Program-made: the position numbers and the translations under genes
Notes under the pieces: generated by a model
Database searches by the model: none
The model's input: only the letters and a program-made list of their open reading frames with translations
What the model was told of the DNA's origin: nothing
Assembly (NCBI GenBank): GCA_020442915.1
Contig: JAGRJD010000001.1
Location: forward strand, 62,001 to 126,000
DNA: 64,000 nucleotides
Source of the DNA: Thiothrix sp.
Lineage (GTDB): Bacteria > Pseudomonadota > Gammaproteobacteria > Thiotrichales > Thiotrichaceae
Reading direction: 5' to 3'
Part shown: in pieces, positions 7,267 to 15,165 of the stretch
How positions within the stretch are numbered: position 1 is the first letter of the stretch
How the letters are laid out: each line of letters opens with the position of its first letter

Positions 7267-9390
7267 TCAATGCATGGTCGGTGACGCCGAGAGCTGCAGC
7301 ATGCCGCCGCTGCCATCCTCCCCCAGCCGCTGCATCAGGGCATCCTGAGCCGACAGGGGCAACTCACCGTCCGCGCAGTGATTGCGCTGATAACTGCCAT
7401 CGGCACTCAGCTGCCAGGACAGGATGTTATCCTGCAGGTAAAGTGCAAAAGCCTCTTCGCGGATGCGTTGACGCAGCTCCGGATCCAGAATCGGAAAAGC
7501 CACCTCGACCCGGCGGAAAAAATTGCGCGGCATCCAGTCGGCACTGGCGCAATACAGGGATTCTTCCCCGTTATTGAGGAAATAATAAACCCGTGGATGC
7601 TCCAGAAAACGCCCCATGACCGAACGCACGCGGATGTTTTCCGACACCCCCGGAATGCCCGGACGCAGGCAGCAGATGCCGCGAATGATGAGGTCGATCT
7701 GCACCCCGGCACAGGAAGCCCGATACAGATTCTCAATCAGCTCCGGTTCAATCAGGGCGTTCAGGCGCGCCATGATGTGTGCGGGTCGCCCTGCACGGGC
7801 GTGTCCGGTTTCACGCTCGATCTTGATCATGAGGGCGCCGTGCAGGCTGAAAGGCGATTCCAGCAGGTAACGCAAGCCGTGCAGACGCCCGAGGCCGGTG
7901 AGCATGTGGAAGACCCGGTGCACATCCTCGGTCATGCCGGGATGCGCGGTGAACAGGCTGAAGTCGGTATAGGCGCGGGCGGTACCGGCATGATAATTGC
8001 CGGTGCCCAGCTGGGCATAACGGCGCAGTCCGTCCTCGTCACGCCGGACCACCAGACACATCTTGGCATGGGTCTTGTAGCCCACCACGCCATACAGGAC
8101 ATGCACATTGGCCTGCTGCAGGCGACTGGTCAGGTCGATATTGGCCTCCTCATCAAACCGTGCCCGCAGCTCCACCACCACCGTCACTTCCTTGCCGGCC
8201 CGGGCCGCCCGCATCAGGATGTCGATCAGGGGCGAATTCTTGCCGGTACGGTACAGGGTGAGCTTGATGGCCAGTACCTTGCTGTCACGGGCGGCCTGAT
8301 CCAGGAAATCCAGCATGGGGGCAAAAGACTGATAGGGCTGATGCACCAGGACATCACGCCTGCGGATGCGTGCGAACATGTTGCGATGCGCCCCCTCCCG
8401 TAACAGCGGCAGGCCCTGCTTGAAAGCCCGGAAACGCAGGTCGGGGCGATCCGCCAGATCCACCACCTGCATCAGGCGGTTGAGATTGACCGGACCATCG
8501 ACCCGGTAGACTTCACGCTCGGCAAGGCTGAAATGGCTGCGCAGAAAGTCAATGCTTTCCAGCGGGCAGTGCTCCGCCACCTCCAGGCGCACCGCCGCCC
8601 CGTAATTGCGGTGGGCCAGCTCCCCCTTCATGGCCTTGAGCAGGTCATCAATCTCCTCCTCGTCCACATACATGTTGCTGTTGCGCGTCACCCGGAACTG
8701 GTAACAGCCTTCCACGTCCATGCCCGGAAACAGGCGGTTGATGAAGGCATGCATGACCGAGGACAGAAACACGAAACTGTCACTGCTGGGGGCAATGTCA
8801 GCCGGCAGGCGGATGATGCGCGGTAGTACCCGCGGAGCCTGCACGATGGCGGCATTGAGTTCACGCCCGAAGGCATCAGTACCGTGCAGCTGAATGATGA
8901 AATTCAGGCTCTTGTTGATCACGTTCGGGAACGGATGGGCCGGATCCAGCCCCAGCGGGCTTAAAAGCGGCAACAGCTCACGATCAAAATAATCACTCAG
9001 CCAGGTACGCTGGGCCTCGTTCCAGTGCGTGCGGCGCAGGAAATAAACCTGTTCACGCTTCAGAGCCGGAATCAGCACCGTGTTCAGCAGGCTGTACTGC
9101 GCCTCCACCAGTGCATGGGAGCGTACGGAAATCTCGTTCAGCACCTGTCCCGGTGACATGCCGTCCGGTGAGGAGGGATGCAGGCCCAGGGCAATCTGCT
9201 GCTTGAGGCTGCCGACCCGGACCTCAAAAAACTCGTCCAGGTTGGAGCTGGAAATGCACAGGAACCGCAGGCGCTCCAGCAGCGGCAGCTGCTCGTCCAT
9301 GGCCAGCTCCAGCACACGCTGGTTAAAGGCCAGCAGGCTCAGTTCACGGTTGATGAAATACTCAAACTGGTTCAATCGTTGCAGGGTCAT
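7267..9390 (-). CDS. ppk1: Polyphosphate kinase (PPK1)
   Basis: Reversibly transfers the gamma-phosphate of ATP to inorganic polyphosphate at the inner membrane. The 707-residue protein covers the full family. N-terminal FINRELSLLAFNQRVLE is the hallmark start. YKTHAKM holds the predicted phospho-accepting His of the first HxK motif, and HPRVYYF precedes the conserved SADWMPRNFFRRVEV block. The start at 9390 follows AAAGAGAAAA and is preferred over an in-frame upstream ATG at 9465. It is divergent from the Bcp gene. Confidence 0.95.
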   Translation of the reverse strand: MTLQRLNQFEYFINRELSLLAFNQRVLELAMDEQLPLLERLRFLCISSSNLDEFFEVRVGSLKQQIALGLHPSSPDGMSPGQVLNEISVRSHALVEAQYSLLNTVLIPALKREQVYFLRRTHWNEAQRTWLSDYFDRELLPLLSPLGLDPAHPFPNVINKSLNFIIQLHGTDAFGRELNAAIVQAPRVLPRIIRLPADIAPSSDSFVFLSSVMHAFINRLFPGMDVEGCYQFRVTRNSNMYVDEEEIDDLLKAMKGELAHRNYGAAVRLEVAEHCPLESIDFLRSHFSLAEREVYRVDGPVNLNRLMQVVDLADRPDLRFRAFKQGLPLLREGAHRNMFARIRRRDVLVHQPYQSFAPMLDFLDQAARDSKVLAIKLTLYRTGKNSPLIDILMRAARAGKEVTVVVELRARFDEEANIDLTSRLQQANVHVLYGVVGYKTHAKMCLVVRRDEDGLRRYAQLGTGNYHAGTARAYTDFSLFTAHPGMTEDVHRVFHMLTGLGRLHGLRYLLESPFSLHGALMIKIERETGHARAGRPAHIMARLNALIEPELIENLYRASCAGVQIDLIIRGICCLRPGIPGVSENIRVRSVMGRFLEHPRVYYFLNNGEESLYCASADWMPRNFFRRVEVAFPILDPELRQRIREEAFALYLQDNILSWQLSADGSYQRNHCADGELPLSAQDALMQRLGEDGSGGMLQLSASPTMH

Positions 9391-9468
9391 GTTTTTCTCT
9401 TTCTGACGCAGTCCATTGGGATTTGCACTGACACGATGGCAGAATAACCCGTGCAGTATGAACAATTA

Positions 9469-9498
9469 ATGACAAATCTGCTAAAAACCCCCTATTCT
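9469..9498 (+). promoter_or_regulatory. Candidate sigma-70 promoter for bcp
   Basis: ATGACA (9469-9474), an 18-base spacer and TATTCT (9493-9498) lie about 30 bases upstream of the peroxiredoxin start, within the divergent region with ppk1. Confidence 0.4.
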
Positions 9499-9529
9499 GT
9501 TTCACCCATCCAGACACAAGGAAACCGAC

Positions 9530-10000
9530 ATGCCCGCTCCCGTTATCGGCCAGACCGTCGAGGCCCCCGAAGCCCCCATGACCTCCGGCAAAAACTTCCG
9601 GCTGGCGGACTTTCATGACAAGGCACATGTCGTGCTTTATTTTTATCCCAAGGACAATACTCCCGGTTGCACCACCGAAGGTCAGGACTTCCGGGATGCC
9701 TGGGCGGACTTTCAGGCTGCAGGCGCAGCAGTGTTCGGCATTTCCCGCGACTCACTGAAAATGCACGAAAACTTTCGTACCCGGCAGGACTTTCCGTTTG
9801 AGCTGATTGCCGATACGGAAGAAAACCTGTGCCGCTACTTTGAGGTCATCAAGCTGAAAAACCTGTATGGCAGACAGGTACTCGGCATTGAACGCAGCAC
9901 CTTCCTGATTGACAAAAACGGGGTGTTGCGACAGGAATGGCGCAAAGTCAAAGTCAAGGCGCATGTGGCACAGGTCCTTCAGGCGGTGCAGGCACTCTGA
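9530..10000 (+). CDS. bcp: Thiol peroxidase of the Bcp/PrxQ peroxiredoxin family
   Basis: Reduces hydrogen peroxide and organic hydroperoxides in the cytosol using thioredoxin. The 156-residue protein has the peroxidatic motif TPGCTTEGQDFRD with Cys47, preceded by VVLYFYPKDN. The resolving Cys found five residues later in E. coli Bcp is absent here (Glu-Gly follows), so the enzyme probably works by a 1-Cys mechanism or with a resolving Cys elsewhere. The length is normal. It starts a plus-strand pair with the PhoH-like gene 49 bases on. Confidence 0.92.
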   Translation: MPAPVIGQTVEAPEAPMTSGKNFRLADFHDKAHVVLYFYPKDNTPGCTTEGQDFRDAWADFQAAGAAVFGISRDSLKMHENFRTRQDFPFELIADTEENLCRYFEVIKLKNLYGRQVLGIERSTFLIDKNGVLRQEWRKVKVKAHVAQVLQAVQAL

Positions 10001-10049
10001 GCCTGTGCCGGCCCCAACCAAACCGGAATCCAAAGAGCGAAAAACAAGC

Positions 10050-11495
10050 ATGACTGAAAAAAAATCTTCCAGAAAACCGTCCAGACAGACTTCCACCGTG
10101 CCGGCACGGCGTCTTTTTGTGCTGGACACCAACGTCCTGATGCATGATCCGACCGCGCTGTTCCGCTTTCAGGAGCACGACATCTACCTGCCCATGGTGG
10201 TGCTGGAGGAACTGGACCGGGGCAAGAAAGGCGTGTCCGAAGTGGCCCGCAACGTGCGTCAGGTCAACCGCTTTCTGGATGACCTGATTCAGGCTCACAA
10301 GGATCAGCCGCTGCATGAGGGCATCGAGCTGGACAACAATCCGGTGTTCAGCAACGGCAGCAGTGCCCACGGTCGCCTGTTCTTCCAGACCGATGTGCTG
10401 GATGCCGCCCCCCTGCCCCAGCTGCCGGGCAACTCGGTGGACAACACCATTCTCGGCGTGGCCCTGCACCTGTGCAGCCAGCAGCCGCAGCGCGAGGTGA
10501 TCCTGGTATCCAAGGACATCAACCTGCGCATCAAGGCCAATATCGTCGGTCTGGTCGCCGAGGATTATTTCAATGATCAGGTGCTGGAAGATGCCGACCT
10601 GCTGCCGGTCGGCTTTCATGAGCTGCCCGAAGGCTTCTGGGAGGAGCATGGCAAGGACGTGGATTCCTGGCAGGACCACGGCCACACCTTCTACCGCATC
10701 AAGGGGCCGCTGGCAGGCGAGTGGGCACCGGGGGCGTTCCTGTATCAGGACCAGGAACACGGCTTTCAGGCCATTGTGCGCAGAAGCCGCAATGAGCACG
10801 CCACGGTCGAGACCATCCGCGACTACACCGAGGAAAAGCATGCGGTCTGGGGCATCAGCGCCCGCAACCGCGAGCAGAATTTCGCCCTCAACCTGCTGAT
10901 GGACCCGGACATTGACTTGGTGACCCTGCTCGGGGCTGCCGGTACCGGCAAGACCCTGCTGACCCTGGCGGCGGGTCTGGCCCAGACCTTGGACGAACAG
11001 CTGTACAAGGAAATCATCATGACCCGCGTCACGGTCCCGGTGGGTGAGGATATCGGCTTCCTGCCCGGTACCGAGGAAGAAAAAATGGCACCCTGGATGG
11101 GCGCACTGATGGACAATCTGGAAGTGCTGACCCAGCCCAGCAACAACGGCAAATGGGCGCGCAACAGCACCGACGAGTTCCTGCTCAGCAAGATCAAGAT
11201 CAAGTCGCTCAACTTCATGCGCGGGCGCACCTTCCTGAATCGCTACCTGATCATCGACGAAGCCCAGAACCTGACCCCGAAACAGATGAAGACCCTGATC
11301 ACCCGTGCCGGCCCCGGTACCAAGGTGGTGTGCATCGGCAATATTGCCCAGATTGACACGCCCTACCTGACCGAGACCTCTTCGGGCCTGACCTACGTGG
11401 TGGACCGGTTCCGGCGCTGGGAACACAGCGGACACATCACCCTGCGCCGGGGTGAGCGTTCACGGCTGGCGGATTTTGCTTCGGACAACCTGTAA
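10050..11495 (+). CDS. PIN-PhoH fusion ATPase (PhoH2/YlaK type)
   Basis: A 481-residue cytosolic protein joining an N-terminal PIN nuclease-like domain (LDTNVLMHDP with the first catalytic Asp, about residues 20-160) to a C-terminal PhoH-type P-loop ATPase. Walker A is GAAGTGKTLL and Walker B is YLIIDEAQN, followed by a GNIAQIDTPY sensor segment. PhoH2 proteins are reported as sequence-specific RNA helicase/RNase toxins or RNA-processing enzymes; the role here is inferred. The start at 10050 is chosen because residues from an upstream in-frame ATG would lie inside the end of bcp. Confidence 0.9.
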   Translation: MTEKKSSRKPSRQTSTVPARRLFVLDTNVLMHDPTALFRFQEHDIYLPMVVLEELDRGKKGVSEVARNVRQVNRFLDDLIQAHKDQPLHEGIELDNNPVFSNGSSAHGRLFFQTDVLDAAPLPQLPGNSVDNTILGVALHLCSQQPQREVILVSKDINLRIKANIVGLVAEDYFNDQVLEDADLLPVGFHELPEGFWEEHGKDVDSWQDHGHTFYRIKGPLAGEWAPGAFLYQDQEHGFQAIVRRSRNEHATVETIRDYTEEKHAVWGISARNREQNFALNLLMDPDIDLVTLLGAAGTGKTLLTLAAGLAQTLDEQLYKEIIMTRVTVPVGEDIGFLPGTEEEKMAPWMGALMDNLEVLTQPSNNGKWARNSTDEFLLSKIKIKSLNFMRGRTFLNRYLIIDEAQNLTPKQMKTLITRAGPGTKVVCIGNIAQIDTPYLTETSSGLTYVVDRFRRWEHSGHITLRRGERSRLADFASDNL

Positions 11496-11684
11496 CGGAG
11501 CCGGGGTTTCAGGCAAAACGCCGGCAGCCCGCGCAATTACCGGTGGCTGACCGTCAAGCCCGGCTGGTCAGCCCCGCCTTCCGGTGGATGGCTTCGTAAC
11601 AGGCATCCGTGCCGGCAGTCCGAAGCGCTCCTCAAAGCGGGCAAAAACGGCCAGCTCCTTGTACGAATCCCGGTTGACATTACC

Positions 11685-12899
11685 CTAACACTTCAGCCCG
11701 ATCACCACATCCATCACATTGGTGCCGGTCGGGCCAGTATGGATCAGGTCGCCACTGGCTGCCAGAAAAGTGCCGGAATCCGCACGCTGCAGACTGCCTT
11801 CAGCCGCACCGGCCACAATACGGCCACGGGCACAGCTGGCCCCGTCAACCAGCGCCCCGGCATCGGCAGACAGGCCATCACTGCCATCCGTGCCGGCAGC
11901 CAGCAGCAGCAGATTCTCCTGCCCCTGCATGGCCACGGCGGCACTGAGGGCCAGATGCTGGTTGCGCCCGCCACGACCGGGCCGGGCCGGCAGCCTGACC
12001 GTGGTTTCCCCGCCCCAGAGGTGAATGCCTGCCACACCCTGCTGCAGGACACTGACACACTGCCGCGCCTCATCAGCGGTATCGCCATTCAGAAACCGGG
12101 GTTCAAGCCGCACCGGATAACCCAGCTCACGAGCCCGCTCCTGCATCGCCGCCAGTGCCAGCGCATTACTGGCGACAATCTGCCACTGAAATGCCGGGGC
12201 CGGCTCAAGCGCGGCAAAAGCCGGCAGACGCTGCTTCCATGCTGCCGGCAAATCCGGCGGCACAGCATCCCGCTCCGGTGGAAACAGCAGCCCGGAACCG
12301 ATACTGGAAGGATGGTCCCCCTCCACATCGGAAATCAGCAGCGCACGGACCGGCCTGGCACCGACAAACTGCCAGAGCCTGCCCCCCTTGATCTGCGAAA
12401 GGCGCTGCCGCACCGCATTCATGCTGCCAATGTCATAACCCGCCCCGAGCATGAAGCGGGTCAGGCTGCGCAGCGCTTCCAGCGTCCAGTCTCCGGTCAG
12501 CACCTCACACAGACTGGATGCCCCGCCTGAAATCAGGAACAGACAGGGCTCTCCGGCAGGTAACTGCTGCAGATAGGCAATCAGGTGCCGACCCGCCGCC
12601 AGCGAGGAGTCATCCGGAACCGGGTGCGCCGCCTCAATCAGGCGATAGCGGGTACCAGAACGCAAGGCCGCCGAAAAATGGCCGGTTTTGCTGATCAGCA
12701 GGGCACTGCGGACGGCATCCCCGAGATAGCGCTCCGCTCCCTGAAACATGGCCTCTGCAGCCTTGCCGATGGCCACCACATGGGTAGCGGTACACACTTC
12801 GTCCTGTGCCAGCAGGGCCTGATAAACCGCGTTATCGCCTCTGACGGCATCCAGACCTGCCGTATAAATAGCCAAAAGCTGTTCACGTCGTGTCTTCAT
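11685..12899 (-). CDS. Glycerate 2-kinase (MOFRL/DUF4147 family)
   Basis: Predicted to phosphorylate D-glycerate to 2-phosphoglycerate; older annotations of the family say hydroxypyruvate reductase (TtuD). The 404-residue protein has the N-terminal VVAIGKAAEAM segment, a central LISGGASSL motif and the C-terminal GTDGSDG segment of the MOFRL domain. It is the last recognisable gene before the glycine cleavage operon, on the opposite strand. Glycerate and glycine/serine metabolism are linked, but no shared regulation is visible. Confidence 0.85.
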   Translation of the reverse strand: MKTRREQLLAIYTAGLDAVRGDNAVYQALLAQDEVCTATHVVAIGKAAEAMFQGAERYLGDAVRSALLISKTGHFSAALRSGTRYRLIEAAHPVPDDSSLAAGRHLIAYLQQLPAGEPCLFLISGGASSLCEVLTGDWTLEALRSLTRFMLGAGYDIGSMNAVRQRLSQIKGGRLWQFVGARPVRALLISDVEGDHPSSIGSGLLFPPERDAVPPDLPAAWKQRLPAFAALEPAPAFQWQIVASNALALAAMQERARELGYPVRLEPRFLNGDTADEARQCVSVLQQGVAGIHLWGGETTVRLPARPGRGGRNQHLALSAAVAMQGQENLLLLAAGTDGSDGLSADAGALVDGASCARGRIVAGAAEGSLQRADSGTFLAASGDLIHTGPTGTNVMDVVIGLKC

Positions 12900-13252
12900 C
12901 AGTCGAGTTTCCCAAAATCTGCGCTCCCACGCCCGTTGCCACTATAGAAGAGATGAATCCGCATCAGATTGTAATACACCACCCCTGCATCCAGCACTGC
13001 ATGGAGTTTACCCTGTTGCACATTTTTTAATCTCATTCCTGTCACACGTCCACTCAGCACGCAGCTTTTGCAGTCTCCACATCTCAAACTGTTGCGCCCA
13101 CAACTGACGAATTTCAGTCTGGACAGCCAATATAGTACCCACCGGTGATCCCGTTCCACCAGATGCTGGGTTTTTCAGAAGCCTGTACATAACTGCATTC
13201 CAGCCTTTGAACCACCTGAAAAAGTATGCTACGTTATCCGGCCATAACCATA
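12900..13252. other. Intergenic region with a doubtful transposase remnant and the gcv promoter
   Basis: No convincing gene. The minus strand carries an 86-codon frame (12899-13159) whose end reads HAVLDAGVVYYNLMRIH, faintly like the end of a DDE transposase. It lacks upstream catalytic parts and is at best debris. Near the right end, TTGAAC (13207-13212), 17 bases, and TACGTT (13230-13235) could be the promoter of the riboswitch-gcv transcript. Confidence 0.3.
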
Positions 13253-13431
13253 GGACTGACAGGAGAGTGCTGCTCCCGCAGCCGCCGAAGGCGCATTACG
13301 CCCGTAAACGCTCAGGCAAAAGGACTGTCATGACTGTTAACTCTGGAGAGTGGTGCCAGGCACCCACCGAAGGGCAGTAACCGGATTTGCAGGTATGCAT
13401 CCGGGAATCTCTCAGGTAAAACGGACAGAGG
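13253..13431 (+). promoter_or_regulatory. Tandem glycine riboswitch
   Basis: Two consecutive glycine aptamers precede gcvT. Aptamer 1 is closed by TGACAG (13257-13262) pairing with CTGTCA (13325-13330); aptamer 2 by CTCTG (13341-13345) with CAGAG (13426-13430). Each has the conserved GGAGAG entry, a CCGAAGG core and CTCAGG-AAA exit. The double-aptamer form is known to bind glycine and usually to turn on glycine cleavage genes. The 3' strand of the second closing helix touches the base of the following terminator, which is consistent with ligand-dependent antitermination. Confidence 0.95.
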
Positions 13432-13465
13432 GGCGGCAGGCGATCAACCTGCCGCCCCTTTTTTT
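13430..13465 (+). terminator. Riboswitch-controlled Rho-independent terminator
   Basis: A perfect 11-bp stem (GGGGCGGCAGG, 13430-13440, with 13448-13458), a 7-base loop and seven T residues lie between aptamer 2 and gcvT. It is the likely expression platform: termination at low glycine, read-through when glycine is bound. Confidence 0.9.
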
Positions 13466-13489
13466 ATTACCGATTTCCGGAGGATGACA

Positions 13490-14575
13490 ATGCAACAGAC
13501 AGCCCTTCACCAGCGCCACCTGCAGGCTGGCGCCAGAATGGTCGACTTCGCCGGCTGGAACATGCCGATTCATTATGGCTCCCAGCTCAATGAACACAAA
13601 CAGGTGCGTTCCGATGCCGGCCTGTTCGATGTCTCGCACATGGTCATCGTCGACATTCACGGCCCCGGTGCCAAATCCTGGCTGCAGCAGCTGCTGGCCA
13701 ATGATGTCGCCCGCCTGACCACCCCCGGCAAGGCGCTGTACAGCTGCATGCTCAACCCCGAAGGCGGGGTGATTGACGACCTGATCGTGTATTACCGCAC
13801 TGATACCTGCTACCGCATGGTGGTGAACGCCGCCACCCGCCAGCAGGATCTGGACTGGATGCAGCAACAGGTGGCCGGCTTTGACCTCACCCTGACCGAA
13901 CGTACCGACCTGTCCATGCTGGCCGTGCAGGGGCCGAATGCGCGTGCCAGGGTACTTTCGATCCTGCCACCGGATCAGGCCGCCACAGCAGCCAGCCTCC
14001 AGCCCTTTTTCGGGGCCGGGATCGGGGACTGGTTTATCGCCAGCACCGGCTATACCGGTGAAGATGGCTTCGAAATCATGCTGCCGCATGCCGAAGCACA
14101 AAAAGCCTGGGATGCCCTGCTGGCTGCCGGGGTGGCTCCGATCGGGCTGGGGGCACGCGATACCCTGCGCCTGGAGGCAGGCATGAACCTGTATGGTCAT
14201 GACATGGACCAGACCACCTCACCCTTGGTATCCGGTCTGGCCTGGACCATTGCCTTTGAGCCCGAAGCCCGGGATTTCATCGGTCGGTCGGCACTGGAGG
14301 CGGAAAAGGCCGCCGGGGTCAAACAGCGTCTGGTCGGACTGGTACTGGAAGGCAAAGGCGTCCTGCGCAGCCACATGCGCGTGGTCTGTAGCCATGGCGA
14401 AGGTGAAACCACCTCCGGCACCTTCTCCCCCACCCTGGGAAAGGCGATTGCGCTGGCCCGGATTCCGGTGGCATCCGGTGATGGTTGTGAAGTGGACATT
14501 CGCGGTAAACTGGTGCCCGCCCGGATTGTACGCCCCTGCTTTGTCAGGCATGGCAAGGCAGTCGTGGCACTTTAA
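13490..14575 (+). CDS. gcvT: Glycine cleavage system T protein (aminomethyltransferase)
   Basis: Transfers the methylene group from aminomethyl-lipoyl-GcvH to tetrahydrofolate and releases ammonia. The 361-residue protein has the early folate-site segment [30 protein letters not shown] and the C-terminal [17 protein letters not shown]. The ATG at 13490 is chosen because GGAGG (13479-13483) is six bases before it; an in-frame ATG at 13484 abuts the ribosome binding site. It is the first gene of gcvT-gcvH-gcvP behind the glycine riboswitch. Confidence 0.97.
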   Translation: MQQTALHQRHLQAGARMVDFAGWNMPIHYGSQLNEHKQVRSDAGLFDVSHMVIVDIHGPGAKSWLQQLLANDVARLTTPGKALYSCMLNPEGGVIDDLIVYYRTDTCYRMVVNAATRQQDLDWMQQQVAGFDLTLTERTDLSMLAVQGPNARARVLSILPPDQAATAASLQPFFGAGIGDWFIASTGYTGEDGFEIMLPHAEAQKAWDALLAAGVAPIGLGARDTLRLEAGMNLYGHDMDQTTSPLVSGLAWTIAFEPEARDFIGRSALEAEKAAGVKQRLVGLVLEGKGVLRSHMRVVCSHGEGETTSGTFSPTLGKAIALARIPVASGDGCEVDIRGKLVPARIVRPCFVRHGKAVVAL

Positions 14576-14646
14576 ACGGATTCAGTGCAGCGGCCCGCAA
14601 GACCGGTGCACACCCCAATGACCCGATTTTTCAGGAGTTTTCAGCA

Positions 14647-15162
14647 ATGAGCATGATCCCCAAGGATTTGAAATACACCGCCTCTCACGAGTGGGTGCGC
14701 GACAACGACGATGGCACCGTGACCATCGGCATCACCGACCACGCCCAGGAGCTGCTGGGGGATCTGGTGCATCTGGAGCTGCCGGAAGTGGACAGCGAAT
14801 ACGGGCTGGAGGATGCCATTGCCGTGGCCGAATCCGTCAAGGCCGCCTCCGATATTTATGCACCGGTCTCCGGTACCGTGGTCGAGGTCAATGAAGGCGT
14901 ACTGGATGCCCCGGAGCTGGTGAACTCGGATGCCTACGGTGAAGGCTGGCTGTTCACCATTCGCCTGGATGATGAAGATGAACTGCAGGAGCTGATGGAT
15001 GCGTCGGCCTACCGTGCCATGCTGGAGGAGGAATCCGGCGAGGATGGCGCTGAAGACGATGACGACTTCGACGCTGAAGATGAAGATGAAGACGGTTACG
15101 ATGACGACGATCATGATGAGGATGACGACGGCGACAATGGCAACAGGAAGGGCAGGAAGTAA
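14647..15162 (+). CDS. gcvH: Glycine cleavage system H protein with long acidic C-terminal tail
   Basis: Lipoyl carrier that shuttles the aminomethyl group between GcvP and GcvT and is re-oxidised by lipoamide dehydrogenase. Residues 1-126 are a complete GcvH with lipoylated Lys65 ([15 protein letters not shown]). Normal GcvH ends near residue 126-130; this one continues to 171 with a tail in which 27 of residues 127-163 are Asp or Glu, closing with basic NRKGRK. The tail looks disordered. The start follows AGGAG at 14633. The gcvP gene begins four bases after its stop. Confidence 0.95.
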   Translation: MSMIPKDLKYTASHEWVRDNDDGTVTIGITDHAQELLGDLVHLELPEVDSEYGLEDAIAVAESVKAASDIYAPVSGTVVEVNEGVLDAPELVNSDAYGEGWLFTIRLDDEDELQELMDASAYRAMLEEESGEDGAEDDDDFDAEDEDEDGYDDDDHDEDDDGDNGNRKGRK

Positions 15163-15165
15163 CAC

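Noticed and set aside
11600-11684. Minus-strand peptide NRDSYKELAVFARFEERFG upstream of nothing
   Set aside because: It looks protein-like but is only about 30 codons and no start, stop or partner domain supports a gene remnant.
12899-13159. An 86-codon minus-strand frame resembling a transposase tail
   Set aside because: The YYNLMRIH resemblance is short and the rest has no transposase features; not listed as a gene.
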